Source of the DNA: Sideroxydans sp.
GTDB lineage: Bacteria; Pseudomonadota; Gammaproteobacteria; Burkholderiales; Gallionellaceae
Direction of reading: 5' to 3'
Assembly (NCBI GenBank): GCA_030823965.1
Contig: JAVBYP010000110.1
Location: 1-6,285, forward strand
DNA: 6,285 bases
Shown piece after piece: positions 1-6,285 of the stretch. Made by a program: the position numbers and the translations under genes. The notes beneath the pieces were generated by a model. That model had not been told where the DNA came from. It saw only the letters and a list, made by a program, of their open reading frames with translations, and made no database searches. Position 1 is the stretch's first letter, and every line of letters starts with the position of its first letter.

Positions 1-918
1 GCTGAACTAGCTAAGTTGTTGGGCTGTTCAGTCGAGCAAGTGTTGCCGTATTCCACGGGCGTCATCATGGAGCCGCTACCCGTCGATAAGATCGTCGCAG
101 GAATGCCCGCCGCCATTGCGAATCTGAAAGCGGATAACTGGTTCGATGCTTCACAAGCCATCATGACGACGGATATCGTTGCCAAAGCGGTGTCGCGTCA
201 AGTGCAGATCAGCGGCAAGACGGTCACCATCACGGGCATGTCCAAAGGCTCCGGCATGATCCATCCCAACATGGCGACCATGCTGGGTTACATCGCTACT
301 GATGCCGCCATCGCACAACCATTGTTGCAGCAGATCGTGAGCGAAGCTGCGAATCGTTCATTCAATTGCATCACTGTCGATGGTGATACGTCCACCAACG
401 ATGCGTTGATGTTGATCGCAACAGGTAAGAGTGGCGTGAGTATCGATGCTGCCAATCGTGCTGCGATGCAGGCCGTCATCACTGAAGTCGCTACGATCCT
501 GGCGCAAGCCATCGTGCGGGATGGCGAGGGTGCAACCAAGTTCATCACCATTCAAATGGATGGCGGTAAGGACGAAGCCGAGTGCCGCAAGATCGGCTAC
601 GCCATCGCCCATTCGCCATTGATCAAAACAGCCTTCTTCGCTTCTGATCCTAATTTGGGGCGCATCCTCGCCGCGATCGGCTATGCGGGCGTGACCGATC
701 TGGATGTGGAGAAGTTGCAGGTCTATCTAGATGATGTATTGGTCGCCGAGAACGGCGGACGTGCAAAGAGCTATCTGGAAGAAGATGGCGCACGCGTGAT
801 GCAGCAGAGCGACATCACCATTCGCGTGGTACTGAATCGCGGTGCAGTGAATGCCACGTTGTGGACATGCGATTTCTCATACGACTACGTGAAGATCAAC
901 GCTAGTTACAGAAGCTGA
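1..918 (+). CDS. argJ: ArgJ, bifunctional ornithine acetyltransferase / N-acetylglutamate synthase (5' end missing)
   Basis: ArgJ moves the acetyl group from N-acetylornithine to glutamate in the cytoplasm, closing the cyclic arginine pathway; bifunctional forms also make N-acetylglutamate from acetyl-CoA. The frame is open from base 1, and 305 residues are visible. Family members have about 400, so roughly 100 N-terminal residues lie outside the window. Seen: the [10 protein letters not shown] stretch, then [14 protein letters not shown]. The precursor of this family cleaves itself between Ala and Thr of this last motif, and the Thr (codon 277-279) becomes the nucleophile of the beta chain. 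Further on are the conserved [12 protein letters not shown] and [16 protein letters not shown] segments and the typical C-terminus [17 protein letters not shown]. All hallmark residues in the visible part are intact, so the gene looks functional. Whether it uses acetyl-CoA cannot be told from sequence. Stop TGA is at 916-918, with a 32-base gap to the next gene. Confidence 0.97.
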   Translation, partial: AELAKLLGCSVEQVLPYSTGVIMEPLPVDKIVAGMPAAIANLKADNWFDASQAIMTTDIVAKAVSRQVQISGKTVTITGMSKGSGMIHPNMATMLGYIATDAAIAQPLLQQIVSEAANRSFNCITVDGDTSTNDALMLIATGKSGVSIDAANRAAMQAVITEVATILAQAIVRDGEGATKFITIQMDGGKDEAECRKIGYAIAHSPLIKTAFFASDPNLGRILAAIGYAGVTDLDVEKLQVYLDDVLVAENGGRAKSYLEEDGARVMQQSDITIRVVLNRGAVNATLWTCDFSYDYVKINASYRS

Positions 919-932
919 TCCAGCGCTCCTGC

Positions 933-940
933 GGGAGAGG
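933..940 (+). promoter_or_regulatory. Ribosome binding site of the DUF815 ATPase gene
   Basis: The purine-rich run GGGAGAGG ends 10 bases before the ATG at 951. It is the clearest Shine-Dalgarno site in the window and supports that start codon. No promoter-like pair is evident in the 32-base gap after argJ, which fits cotranscription. Confidence 0.6.
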
Positions 941-950
941 AAAGAGTTAT

Positions 951-1814
951 ATGGATAAGTTGGATGGATTTCTCTCTCGTGCTGAAGGCCTTCTTTCCCG
1001 TCTGGAAAGTATCTTGCCTAGTGCGCAGTTGCAAACTCCTGATTGGCAAGTCGCCGCCGCTTTTCGCTGGGATCACCAGCAACGTGTCTTACATCCTGTT
1101 CCCAATTTTCAACGCATTGCTCTATCCGATCTTTCGGGTATCGATGATCAGAAGCAACGCGTCCAGCAGAACACGCTGCAATTCGTGCGCGGTGGTACGG
1201 CCAATAATGTGCTGCTCTCCGGCGCGCGCGGTACAGGTAAATCCTCGTTGGTAAAAGCGCTTCTGAATGAGTACGCGACACAGGGGCTACGCGTCATTCA
1301 GATCGACAAGCAAGGATTGATCGATCTGTCGTCTATCGTGGGTCTGGTTCAAGGACGTGCCGAACGATTCATTCTGTATTGCGATGACCTTTCTTTCAAC
1401 GATGCCGAGCCGGGCTATCAGGCGCTCAAGGCTGCATTGGATGGCGATCTGGTCGCTTTCTCGGACAATCTGCTCATCTATGCAACGTCCAATCGCCGTC
1501 ATCTGATGCCGGACTATATGCAAGACAATCTCGCCACGAAATATGTCGGCGATGAGATACATCCTGCTGAAAGCGTAGAAGAGAAGGTCTCGCTGTCAGA
1601 ACGCTTTGGTTTGTGGATATCGTTCTATCCATTCACGCAGGATGAGTATCTGCAAGTGGCGACACATTGGTTGGTGCACCATGGTTGGAAGCAGGGACTC
1701 ACTGATGAAGTACGTACAGCAGCGTTGCAGTGGTCGCTCATGCGTGGTTCCCGTAGCGGACGTGTGGCTGGGCAGTTCGCGAAAGATTGGTGTGGTCGGC
1801 ATGTCGCAAAGTAA
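951..1814 (+). CDS. DUF815 family P-loop ATPase, function unknown
   Basis: A 287-residue cytoplasmic AAA-like ATPase that I assign to the DUF815 family (PF05673) from remembered motifs; the biological role is not known. Residues 1-25 form a leucine-rich amphipathic helix with heptad-like spacing, a possible oligomerisation or partner-binding segment. The family signature FRWD is near 38-41 and LSGIDDQKQ at 61-69. Walker A is GARGTGKS (91-98, Lys97). Walker B is ILYCDDLSF (141-149, Asp145/Asp146). A sensor-1-like ATSNRRHLMP is at 178-187. The conserved EEKVSLSERFGLWISFYPF stretch (210-228) follows, and a sensor-2-like GSRSGR is at 266-271. Every ATPase motif is intact and the length is normal. 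There is no signal peptide or membrane segment. The gene follows argJ by 32 bases and overlaps the next gene by 14, so it probably belongs to the same transcript and is translationally coupled to the Nudix-ThiE protein. Confidence 0.93.
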   Translation: MDKLDGFLSRAEGLLSRLESILPSAQLQTPDWQVAAAFRWDHQQRVLHPVPNFQRIALSDLSGIDDQKQRVQQNTLQFVRGGTANNVLLSGARGTGKSSLVKALLNEYATQGLRVIQIDKQGLIDLSSIVGLVQGRAERFILYCDDLSFNDAEPGYQALKAALDGDLVAFSDNLLIYATSNRRHLMPDYMQDNLATKYVGDEIHPAESVEEKVSLSERFGLWISFYPFTQDEYLQVATHWLVHHGWKQGLTDEVRTAALQWSLMRGSRSGRVAGQFAKDWCGRHVAK

Positions 1815-2739
1815 GATCGTCGATGTTGCCGCTGCGGTCTTGCAGCGGCCGGATGGCTCTTTCCTCTTGGCGCAACGCCCTGCCGGCAAGATATGGGCGG
1901 GATACTGGGAGTTTCCCGGTGGCAAGTTGGAGCAAGGTGAATCCGCGCGTGATGCTTTGGTGCGCGAGTTGCGTGAAGAGTTAGGCATCGAAGTGCATAA
2001 CGCCTATCCATGGCTGATGCGGGTGTTCACCTATCCTCATGCGACGGTACGATTACATTTCTTTCGAGTGACTGCCTGGAGTGGGGAGTTGCATCCACAT
2101 GAGGGACAGCAGTTCTCATGGCAACAGCCGACTTCAGTTCTGGTCGCTCCCATCCTGCCCGCCAATGCGCCGATATTGCGTGCGCTTGAATTGCCTACTT
2201 TGTATGCCATCAGCAACGTGGCTGAACTGGGTGAAGATGAATTCCTCACTCGATTAGAGATCAAGTTGGATTCTGGCTTGCGCTTGATCCAGTTGCGAGA
2301 GAAAGATCTTGCGCCAGATGAGCTGAAGGCATTGGCGAGACGCGTGGTGTCTATGTCACATGCGCGAGGCGCAAAGGTGCTACTCAATGGGGAGGTGGCG
2401 CTGGCGCAGGAGGTGGGTGCGGATGGAGTACAGTTGACCTCATCACAACTCACAGGATTATCTGAACGGCCCGATGTGAGGTGGTGCGGTGCTTCATGTC
2501 ACAACGCAGAAGAGTTGCAGCGCGCTGAGCAATTGGGTTGTGACTTCGCTTTGCTCTCCCCCGTACTTCCTACCCGATCACATCCAGGTGCTCCCCATCT
2601 AGGTTGGCAAAGCTTTGCTGCGATAACGGCAGAATCACCTATCCCAGTGTATGCGCTAGGTGGATTGGTCGAAGATGATATGGCTGTGGCGTGGCAGCAC
2701 GGTGCACACGGCATCGCGCTATTACGTCAGGCTTGGTGA
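1801..2739 (+). CDS. MutT-like Nudix hydrolase fused to a ThiE/TenI-like domain
   Basis: A 312-residue two-domain protein. Residues 1-130 are a Nudix domain. Its box (41-63) fits the G-x5-E-x7-REUxEExGU pattern exactly: G41, E47, R55-E56, E59-E60, G62, with EFPGGK in front. The later PANAPI segment (Asn122) matches the Asn119 region that E. coli MutT uses to recognise 8-oxo-guanine nucleotides (from memory), so cleaning 8-oxo-dGTP from the nucleotide pool is the best guess. Residues 134-312 resemble a thiamine phosphate synthase/TenI barrel: QLREKD (164-169), [19 protein letters not shown] (194-212), GASCH (230-234), [11 protein letters not shown] (253-263), ALGGL (285-289). Several ThiE substrate residues are changed, so real thiamine phosphate synthase activity is doubtful. 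This fusion is known in beta- and gammaproteobacteria. The start is taken as the ATG inside the end of the ATPase gene; a GTG at 1792 is a possible alternative. Neither has a strong Shine-Dalgarno sequence. Confidence 0.92.
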   Translation: MSQSKIVDVAAAVLQRPDGSFLLAQRPAGKIWAGYWEFPGGKLEQGESARDALVRELREELGIEVHNAYPWLMRVFTYPHATVRLHFFRVTAWSGELHPHEGQQFSWQQPTSVLVAPILPANAPILRALELPTLYAISNVAELGEDEFLTRLEIKLDSGLRLIQLREKDLAPDELKALARRVVSMSHARGAKVLLNGEVALAQEVGADGVQLTSSQLTGLSERPDVRWCGASCHNAEELQRAEQLGCDFALLSPVLPTRSHPGAPHLGWQSFAAITAESPIPVYALGGLVEDDMAVAWQHGAHGIALLRQAW

Positions 2740-2912
2740 TCGGGTTCTTGTAGGTCTTGTTCGCGTTGCTCGACGCGATATTCTTCGTTAGCCCACTTCC
2801 CTAGATCGATCATCTTGCAGCGTTCGCTGCAGAAGGGGCGGAACTTGTTTGCGGTGTCCCATTGATGTTGCTTGCCACAGTGCGGGCAAGAGACGACTGG
2901 AGGCTTGCTCAT
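2727..2912 (-). CDS. yacG: YacG, zinc-binding DNA gyrase inhibitor
   Basis: A 61-residue protein with the four zinc-ligand cysteines of the family: CPHC (Cys9, Cys12) and CSERC (Cys28, Cys32), followed by the diagnostic [14 protein letters not shown] (33-46). In E. coli YacG binds the GyrB subunit and blocks gyrase from binding DNA; that role is transferred here by family. The acidic, glutamine-rich tail (47-61) is the usual variable end. The ATG overlaps the zapD stop by four bases (ATGA, 2909-2912), with no clear Shine-Dalgarno site, so translation probably depends on zapD. The 3' end overlaps the convergent Nudix-ThiE gene by 13 bases. Gene order zapD-yacG after coaE is widespread in proteobacteria, including E. 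coli. Confidence 0.95.
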   Translation of the reverse strand: MSKPPVVSCPHCGKQHQWDTANKFRPFCSERCKMIDLGKWANEEYRVEQREQDLQEPDHQA

Positions 2913-3667
2913 TGCGAGGAACAGAAGGTCAGATCGAATTCGACATCGTGTTCGTACAAAGAGGTCTTGGCAGTGAAATTAGCTGCGACGAAACGAATAT
3001 TGAGTGCGTATTTGTTGGCGCTGACTTCGGGGATGCAGGGTAATGCTTGGTCAAGCGTGATACGCAATAACTGTGCGACGCGGCCACCTTGCATCTGTTG
3101 GAACGTGCCTTGGTGGGCAACGAAATGATGTAGCTTTCCGCTCTCTCGCAACAGTTTCAGCAATATGGCGATGCCATTCTGCAGGGGCATGAACGGGGTG
3201 ACCCAAGCATCTAGATTGGCACGCCGTGTGATGGCCGATTGATGTTGCCAGTAGTGATAGGAGGGGAGGTCGAATTCGCATACGCCTCCGGGGATGCATG
3301 CGCGCTGTTTGATCCCCATCAGCCATTCGTCGTCACGCAGATGTTGACCTATCTTCCCGTTCATTTCGAGTAGCTGGGCGCCATTGTTCTCTAGCTCACT
3401 CAGAACGGCATCCAGTGCCTCTTCGGATATCTGAGGATTGTTGTGTAGCGCATTGAGTATCTTTTTTTGACGCTCCAACTCTTGCAGGATCTCGGACTTT
3501 AGATCGGCGCGGCTAGCGACTTCGAGGATCTCAAACAGGACACTGAGCGCGGCATGGTGATCGGCACTTTCCGAGCTGCTTATGAAGCGAGTGATGCGCT
3601 GGAAAAGATCCTCCAGTCGCAACAAGGTGCGTACTCGTTCATTCAATGGAAAATCGTAACTGATCAC
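2909..3667 (-). CDS. zapD: ZapD, FtsZ-bundling cell division protein
   Basis: A 252-residue cytoplasmic protein, close to the usual ZapD length of about 250. ZapD (formerly YacF) binds the C-terminal tail of FtsZ and cross-links protofilaments at the Z-ring. The N-terminus [20 protein letters not shown] (4-23) is the family signature. It is followed by a helical region (about 36-120), then [15 protein letters not shown] (127-141) and a beta-rich C-terminal half ending [12 protein letters not shown]. There is no signal peptide or membrane segment. The ATG at 3667 has only a weak TTAGG-like ribosome site. A sigma-70-like promoter sits about 40 bases upstream, so zapD-yacG may be expressed independently of coaE. 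The stop overlaps the yacG start by four bases. Codons 67-69 form an A7 tract that matches a -1 frameshift heptamer (see findings). Confidence 0.95.
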   Translation of the reverse strand: MISYDFPLNERVRTLLRLEDLFQRITRFISSSESADHHAALSVLFEILEVASRADLKSEILQELERQKKILNALHNNPQISEEALDAVLSELENNGAQLLEMNGKIGQHLRDDEWLMGIKQRACIPGGVCEFDLPSYHYWQHQSAITRRANLDAWVTPFMPLQNGIAILLKLLRESGKLHHFVAHQGTFQQMQGGRVAQLLRITLDQALPCIPEVSANKYALNIRFVAANFTAKTSLYEHDVEFDLTFCSSQ

Positions 3668-3705
3668 ATTAGCCTAATAGACGGTATGGGAATGACTGGG
3701 TGCGA

Positions 3706-3734
3706 AAGATATAGGCAGCATCTCATATCGTCAA
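3706..3734 (-). promoter_or_regulatory. Predicted sigma-70 promoter of zapD-yacG
   Basis: Read on the minus strand, a TTGACG -35 box (3729-3734, 5 of 6 to consensus) is separated by exactly 17 bases from a TATCTT -10 box (3706-3711, 4 of 6). Transcription would start near 3699, giving a leader of about 32 bases before the zapD ATG. It lies wholly in the 74-base coaE-zapD gap, the largest gene-free stretch in the window. An overlapping TATATC at 15-base spacing is an alternative -10. Confidence 0.5.
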
Positions 3735-3741
3735 TCGTTTT

Positions 3742-4338
3742 TCACAGCCGAATCAATCGGCTGTGTAATTCTTCTACTTGGAGCCGCAAGTTGGTGAGCT
3801 GTGAGTCATTCGTGATGACTGCATCGGCCAGCCGCAATCGTTCATTTCGAGAGATCTGTTGAGTCATGATGGACCTGACCTCTGCCTCGGACAGCTTGCT
3901 TCTTTGCATGGTGCGGGCTATCTGTTGCTGCTCTGTGCAATCGACGACGATGACCTGATGTAGCCAGTCGCGATATCTTCCGCTCTCGAACAGCAAGGGG
4001 ACGACGACTAGGGTATAAGGGGCGTCACTTTGAGATTGGGCAAGTAGCTGCGCCTGTTCTCGAATCATTGGGTGAAGGATCGCTTCCAAGCGTTTCTTAG
4101 CGGTGGCATCGGAGAACACCAATTGGCGCATCTTGGTTCTATCCATTGCGCCATTCGGGGCTATCGATACATCACCGAATTCCTTACGGATCTCAGGTAA
4201 AGCCGCCCCTTCAGCTTGGGTGAGTTGATGTGCGATCAGATCGGTGTCGACGATGCGGGCACCCAGTTCTGAGAATAAGGTTGCGACGGTGCTCTTGCCG
4301 CACCCTATCCCTCCAGTCAATCCGTGGCATAACTTCAC
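3742..4338 (-). CDS. coaE: CoaE, dephospho-CoA kinase
   Basis: CoaE phosphorylates the ribose 3'-hydroxyl of dephospho-CoA with ATP, the last step of coenzyme A synthesis. The protein has 198 residues, normal for the family. The P-loop GGIGCGKST spans residues 9-17 (Lys15). DTD (31-33) carries the conserved acidic residues near the acceptor site. The remaining landmarks are LHP (88-90), the core strand and turn VVVPLLFESG (111-120), VVDC (131-134), and ERLRLADAVITN (166-177) of the lid/C-terminal region. The start is GTG at 4336-4338, overlapping the pilD stop as GTGA. The frame stays open further upstream to 4629, but that part lies inside pilD on the same strand and has no CoaE similarity. 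There is no Shine-Dalgarno site before the GTG, so coupling to pilD is likely. The last codons and the stop sit in an inverted repeat. Confidence 0.95.
   Translation of the reverse strand: MKLCHGLTGGIGCGKSTVATLFSELGARIVDTDLIAHQLTQAEGAALPEIRKEFGDVSIAPNGAMDRTKMRQLVFSDATAKKRLEAILHPMIREQAQLLAQSQSDAPYTLVVVPLLFESGRYRDWLHQVIVVDCTEQQQIARTMQRSKLSEAEVRSIMTQQISRNERLRLADAVITNDSQLTNLRLQVEELHSRLIRL
3743..3765 (-). repeat. Inverted repeat (hairpin) at the end of coaE
   Basis: Two perfect 9-base arms (3743-3751 and 3757-3765) enclose a 5-base loop. The arms cover the last codons of coaE and two bases of its stop. On the minus strand the stem is followed by A5 rather than a T tract, and on the plus strand it is preceded by T5. 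It therefore does not look like an intrinsic terminator in either direction. It could stabilise the 3' end of a coaE transcript or slow polymerase just before the zapD promoter; that is inference. Confidence 0.55.
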
Positions 4339-5198
4339 GGCACGGCGAGCAGTTGCAGATAACTCTGGGTCAATGCTTGTCCCCAGAACAGAGCGATCAG
4401 CCCCCCACCAGCGAGGTAAGGGCCAAAGGGGATGGGAATGTTGCGTCCATGCTTGACGAATATGATCAGTGCGACTCCAACTACAGCGCCAACCAGCGAA
4501 GACAGCAAGATGATCAACGGCAACATCGTCCAACCCAGCCAAGCGCCAAGCGCAGCCAGTAACTTGAAGTCGCCGTAGCCCATGCCTTCTTTCCCAGTCG
4601 TGAGCTTGAACGCCCAATATACCGACCACAGGATGAGGTAGCCAGCAACGGCTCCGATGAGTGCATTGGGTAGCGACGTGAAGGCACCATTGAGGTTCAG
4701 GAGCAATCCCAACCAGAGTAGCGGGAGTGTGATGCTATCGGGTAACAGTTGGGTGTCGAAATCGATAAAGGTGAGGGCGATGAGCGCCCACACCAAGATG
4801 ATGGCAGCGATACCCGCCAAGCCGAAACCAAAATGACATGCGGCATACGCGCTGAACAGGCCGCTCACAGCTTCAACGATTGGATATCGAGGGGATATAG
4901 AAGCTGCGCATCCTGCACATTTGCCGCGCAGAAAGAGATAGCTGATGACGGGTATGTTTTCCAATGCGCTGATCGCGTGACCGCAATGTGGGCATGCGGA
5001 ACGAGGAACGACCAAGTTATATTCGGGTGATGCTTCGATGGTTTGGCCGTTCAACTCGGCGCATTGTTGTTGCCACTCACGCTCCATCATCTTGGGGAGA
5101 CGATGGATGACGACGTTGAGAAAACTACCTACTAGCAATCCAATGATGCCGGCAAGGAGTGTGAAGGACAGGGGAGATGATTCCAGTAAAGCTAGCAT
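4335..5198 (-). CDS. pilD: PilD, prepilin peptidase / N-methyltransferase
   Basis: An inner-membrane aspartic protease of 287 residues. It cuts the leader from type IV prepilins and type II secretion pseudopilins and methylates the new N-terminus. Seen in order: a first membrane helix ending in GSFLNVVIHRLP (24-35); a cytoplasmic zinc-type loop with two CxxC pairs (Cys69/72 and Cys94/97), as in the bifunctional long form; then several hydrophobic helices. The catalytic aspartates are in FIDFDTQLLPD (Asp146) and GMGYGD (Asp210, the GxGD motif). Their 64-residue spacing equals that of Pseudomonas PilD and Vibrio TcpJ (from memory). The gene follows pilC, the usual pil order, but a strong terminator lies just before it. 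The ATG at 5198 has no good ribosome site. Its stop overlaps the coaE start. Confidence 0.97.
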   Translation of the reverse strand: MLALLESSPLSFTLLAGIIGLLVGSFLNVVIHRLPKMMEREWQQQCAELNGQTIEASPEYNLVVPRSACPHCGHAISALENIPVISYLFLRGKCAGCAASISPRYPIVEAVSGLFSAYAACHFGFGLAGIAAIILVWALIALTFIDFDTQLLPDSITLPLLWLGLLLNLNGAFTSLPNALIGAVAGYLILWSVYWAFKLTTGKEGMGYGDFKLLAALGAWLGWTMLPLIILLSSLVGAVVGVALIIFVKHGRNIPIPFGPYLAGGGLIALFWGQALTQSYLQLLAVP

Positions 5199-5214
5199 CG
5201 CGGGTCGAGCCTAT

Positions 5215-5241
5215 AAAAAAAGCGCGGTATAAACACCGCGC
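5215..5241 (-). terminator. Intrinsic terminator after pilC
   Basis: On the minus strand a GC-rich stem with arms GCGCGGT and ACCGCGC (5235-5241 and 5222-5228) closes a 6-base loop. A G-T wobble can tighten this to 8 pairs and a tetraloop. A run of seven T (5221-5215) follows at once. It begins 14 bases past the pilC stop and ends 16 bases before the pilD ATG. Confidence 0.88.
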
Positions 5242-5255
5242 CCGTGCAGACAGGG

Positions 5256-6285
5256 TTAAACGACTTGGCCCATCTTGAAGATCGGTAGGTACATCGCAAC
5301 AACCATTCCTCCGATAAGTACGCCTAGCACGACCATGATGATGGGCTCCATCAAGCTGGAAAGTGCCTCTACCGCGTCATCGACTTCAGCCTCATAGAAA
5401 TCTGCCACCTTGGAGAGCATGCTGTCTATAGAGCCAGATTCTTCACCGATGGCTACCATTTGTAGCACCATACTTGGAAATACATTGGAGTTGATCATGG
5501 CCGAATTCAAACTGCTACCAGAGGTGACTTCACGTTGTATCTGCTTTGTGGCATCGTAGTAGACTGCATTGCCTGCAGCGCCGGCCACTGAATCAAAGGC
5601 TTCCACTAGCGGCACACCAGCTGCAAACATGGTGGAGAGCGTACGAGCCCAACGAGCGATCGTTGCAATTCGAACTAGGCGGCCGAAAATGGGAAGTTTC
5701 AGCATCAATTTATCCATGGCACGCTGCATATTCTTACTACGTTTCCATGTATAAAAGAACCAATATCCACCGCCACCAATGGCGCCAAATATGGCCCACC
5801 ACCATGTTACGAAGAAGTCTGAAATGGCCATTATGACGAGGGTTGGAGCTGGAAGGTCTGCCCCGAAGCTACTGAACAATTCCTTAAAGGCGGGAATCAC
5901 GAAGATCATGATGACAGCCGTGATGACGAAGGCCACCACGATGATTGAGACTGGGTAGAACAGCGCCGATTTGATCTTGCTCTTGATCGCTTGGATCTTC
6001 TCTTTATAGGTAGCCAAGCGGTCTAGCAAGCTATCCAAGATACCTGCCGCTTCGCCTGCGCCGATCAGATTGCAAAAGAGTTCGTCAAAGTAAAGTGGGA
6101 ATTTGCGGAAAGCCTGCTCCAAGCTGCTTCCTGTTTCCACATCTGTCTTGATGTCCAACAGCAGTCGGGCGACCGCAGGGTTGTCATGCCCCTTGCCGAC
6201 GATATCGAAAGCTTGGAGTAGCGGCACGCCGGATTTCAACATCGTGGCAAGCTGACGTGTAAAAAGAGTCACATCTTTTTCTGAG
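5256..6285 (-). CDS. pilC: PilC, type IV pilus inner-membrane platform protein (5' end missing)
   Basis: PilC is the polytopic inner-membrane platform that links the PilB/PilT motor ATPases to pilin insertion and removal. It belongs to the GspF/T2SSF family. About 342 codons are visible and the frame runs off the right edge; the family is about 400-420 residues, so roughly 60-80 N-terminal residues are outside. A GTG at 6270-6272 is in frame but lies within conserved sequence and is not the real start. Numbering from that codon, the first cytoplasmic domain opens with LFTRQLATMLKSGVPLLQAF (3-22) and includes LIGAGEAAGILD (69-80). Membrane segments follow at about 106-128 and 152-174. The second repeat contains RWARTLSTMFAAGVPLVEAF (207-226) and VAIGEESGSIDSML (273-286). 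A final membrane helix spans about 307-330. The two TML/F-x-x-GVPL-x-x-AF copies show the internal duplication typical of the family. Stop TAA is followed by an intrinsic terminator. Confidence 0.96.
   Translation of the reverse strand, partial: SEKDVTLFTRQLATMLKSGVPLLQAFDIVGKGHDNPAVARLLLDIKTDVETGSSLEQAFRKFPLYFDELFCNLIGAGEAAGILDSLLDRLATYKEKIQAIKSKIKSALFYPVSIIVVAFVITAVIMIFVIPAFKELFSSFGADLPAPTLVIMAISDFFVTWWWAIFGAIGGGGYWFFYTWKRSKNMQRAMDKLMLKLPIFGRLVRIATIARWARTLSTMFAAGVPLVEAFDSVAGAAGNAVYYDATKQIQREVTSGSSLNSAMINSNVFPSMVLQMVAIGEESGSIDSMLSKVADFYEAEVDDAVEALSSLMEPIIMVVLGVLIGGMVVAMYLPIFKMGQVV

Noticed and set aside
926..937. Small hairpin (CTCC/GGAG) partly covering the ribosome site of the DUF815 gene
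   Set aside because: The stem is only four base pairs with a four-base loop, too weak to claim regulation.
1606..1800. Upstream extension of the Nudix-ThiE frame
   Set aside because: This stretch is covered by the conserved C-terminal part of the DUF815 ATPase in another frame and has no Nudix similarity.
2849..3128. Plus-strand open frames opposite yacG/zapD
   Set aside because: They are antisense to two recognised genes, with no motif and no credible ribosome site.
3554..3862. Plus-strand open frame of about 100 codons over the zapD 5' end, the gap and the coaE 3' end
   Set aside because: It crosses two well-supported genes and the predicted zapD promoter, has no recognisable motif, and looks like a chance reading of the opposite strand.
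4230..4562. Plus-strand open frames opposite coaE/pilD
   Set aside because: Low-complexity Gln/Arg-rich translations antisense to strongly conserved genes; no supported start or family.
4339..4629. Long N-terminal extension of the coaE frame
   Set aside because: It lies inside pilD in another frame of the same strand, is rich in Trp and Arg, and resembles no CoaE. The GTG at 4338 gives a family-sized protein with the GTGA overlap.
5199..5240. Possible -10 boxes (TATAGG, TATACC) just before pilD
   Set aside because: No acceptable -35 box at 16-18 bases, and both overlap the terminator.
1..6285. Mobile elements, CRISPR, tRNA/rRNA, riboswitch, toxin-antitoxin or phage-defence genes
   Set aside because: Nothing of the kind was seen. 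All sizeable stretches are explained by conserved housekeeping and pilus genes, so no new multi-gene system is claimed.

Overview
The window looks like a chromosomal housekeeping region of a betaproteobacterium, perhaps of the Nitrosomonadales/Gallionellaceae type. That placement is inferred from gene order and protein character (argJ next to a DUF815 ATPase and a Nudix-ThiE fusion; pilC-pilD-coaE-zapD-yacG). It was not tested by a database search. Base composition and codon use look even across the window. I see no mobile element, tRNA, rRNA, CRISPR array or phage gene. Coding density is very high: the longest gap between genes is 74 bases, so there is no empty stretch over 300 bases.

Plus-strand block (1-2739). 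It opens with the 3' three quarters of argJ (arginine biosynthesis, cut by the window's left edge). Next comes a complete DUF815 P-loop ATPase of unknown function (951-1814). A protein joining an N-terminal MutT-like Nudix hydrolase to a C-terminal ThiE/TenI-like barrel follows (1801-2739) and overlaps the ATPase gene by 14 bases. The tight packing suggests one transcript, with a promoter outside the window.

Minus-strand block (2727-6285, read right to left). It holds pilC (inner-membrane platform of the type IV pilus machine, 5' end outside the window), pilD (prepilin peptidase/methylase), coaE (dephospho-CoA kinase), zapD (FtsZ-bundling cell-division protein) and yacG (small zinc protein that inhibits DNA gyrase). 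pilD/coaE and zapD/yacG each overlap by four bases (GTGA and ATGA), which indicates translational coupling. A textbook intrinsic terminator lies between pilC and pilD. A good sigma-70-like promoter lies between coaE and zapD. The apparent pil-coaE-zapD-yacG operon may therefore be split into pilC / pilD-coaE / zapD-yacG expression modules. The two blocks converge and overlap tail to tail by 13 bases at 2727-2739.

I found no convincing new multi-gene system. The items most worth a second look are the uncharacterised DUF815 ATPase coupled to the Nudix-ThiE fusion, the altered active site of the ThiE-like domain, the terminator immediately upstream of pilD, the internal zapD promoter, and an in-frame A-AAA-AAG slippery heptamer inside zapD.
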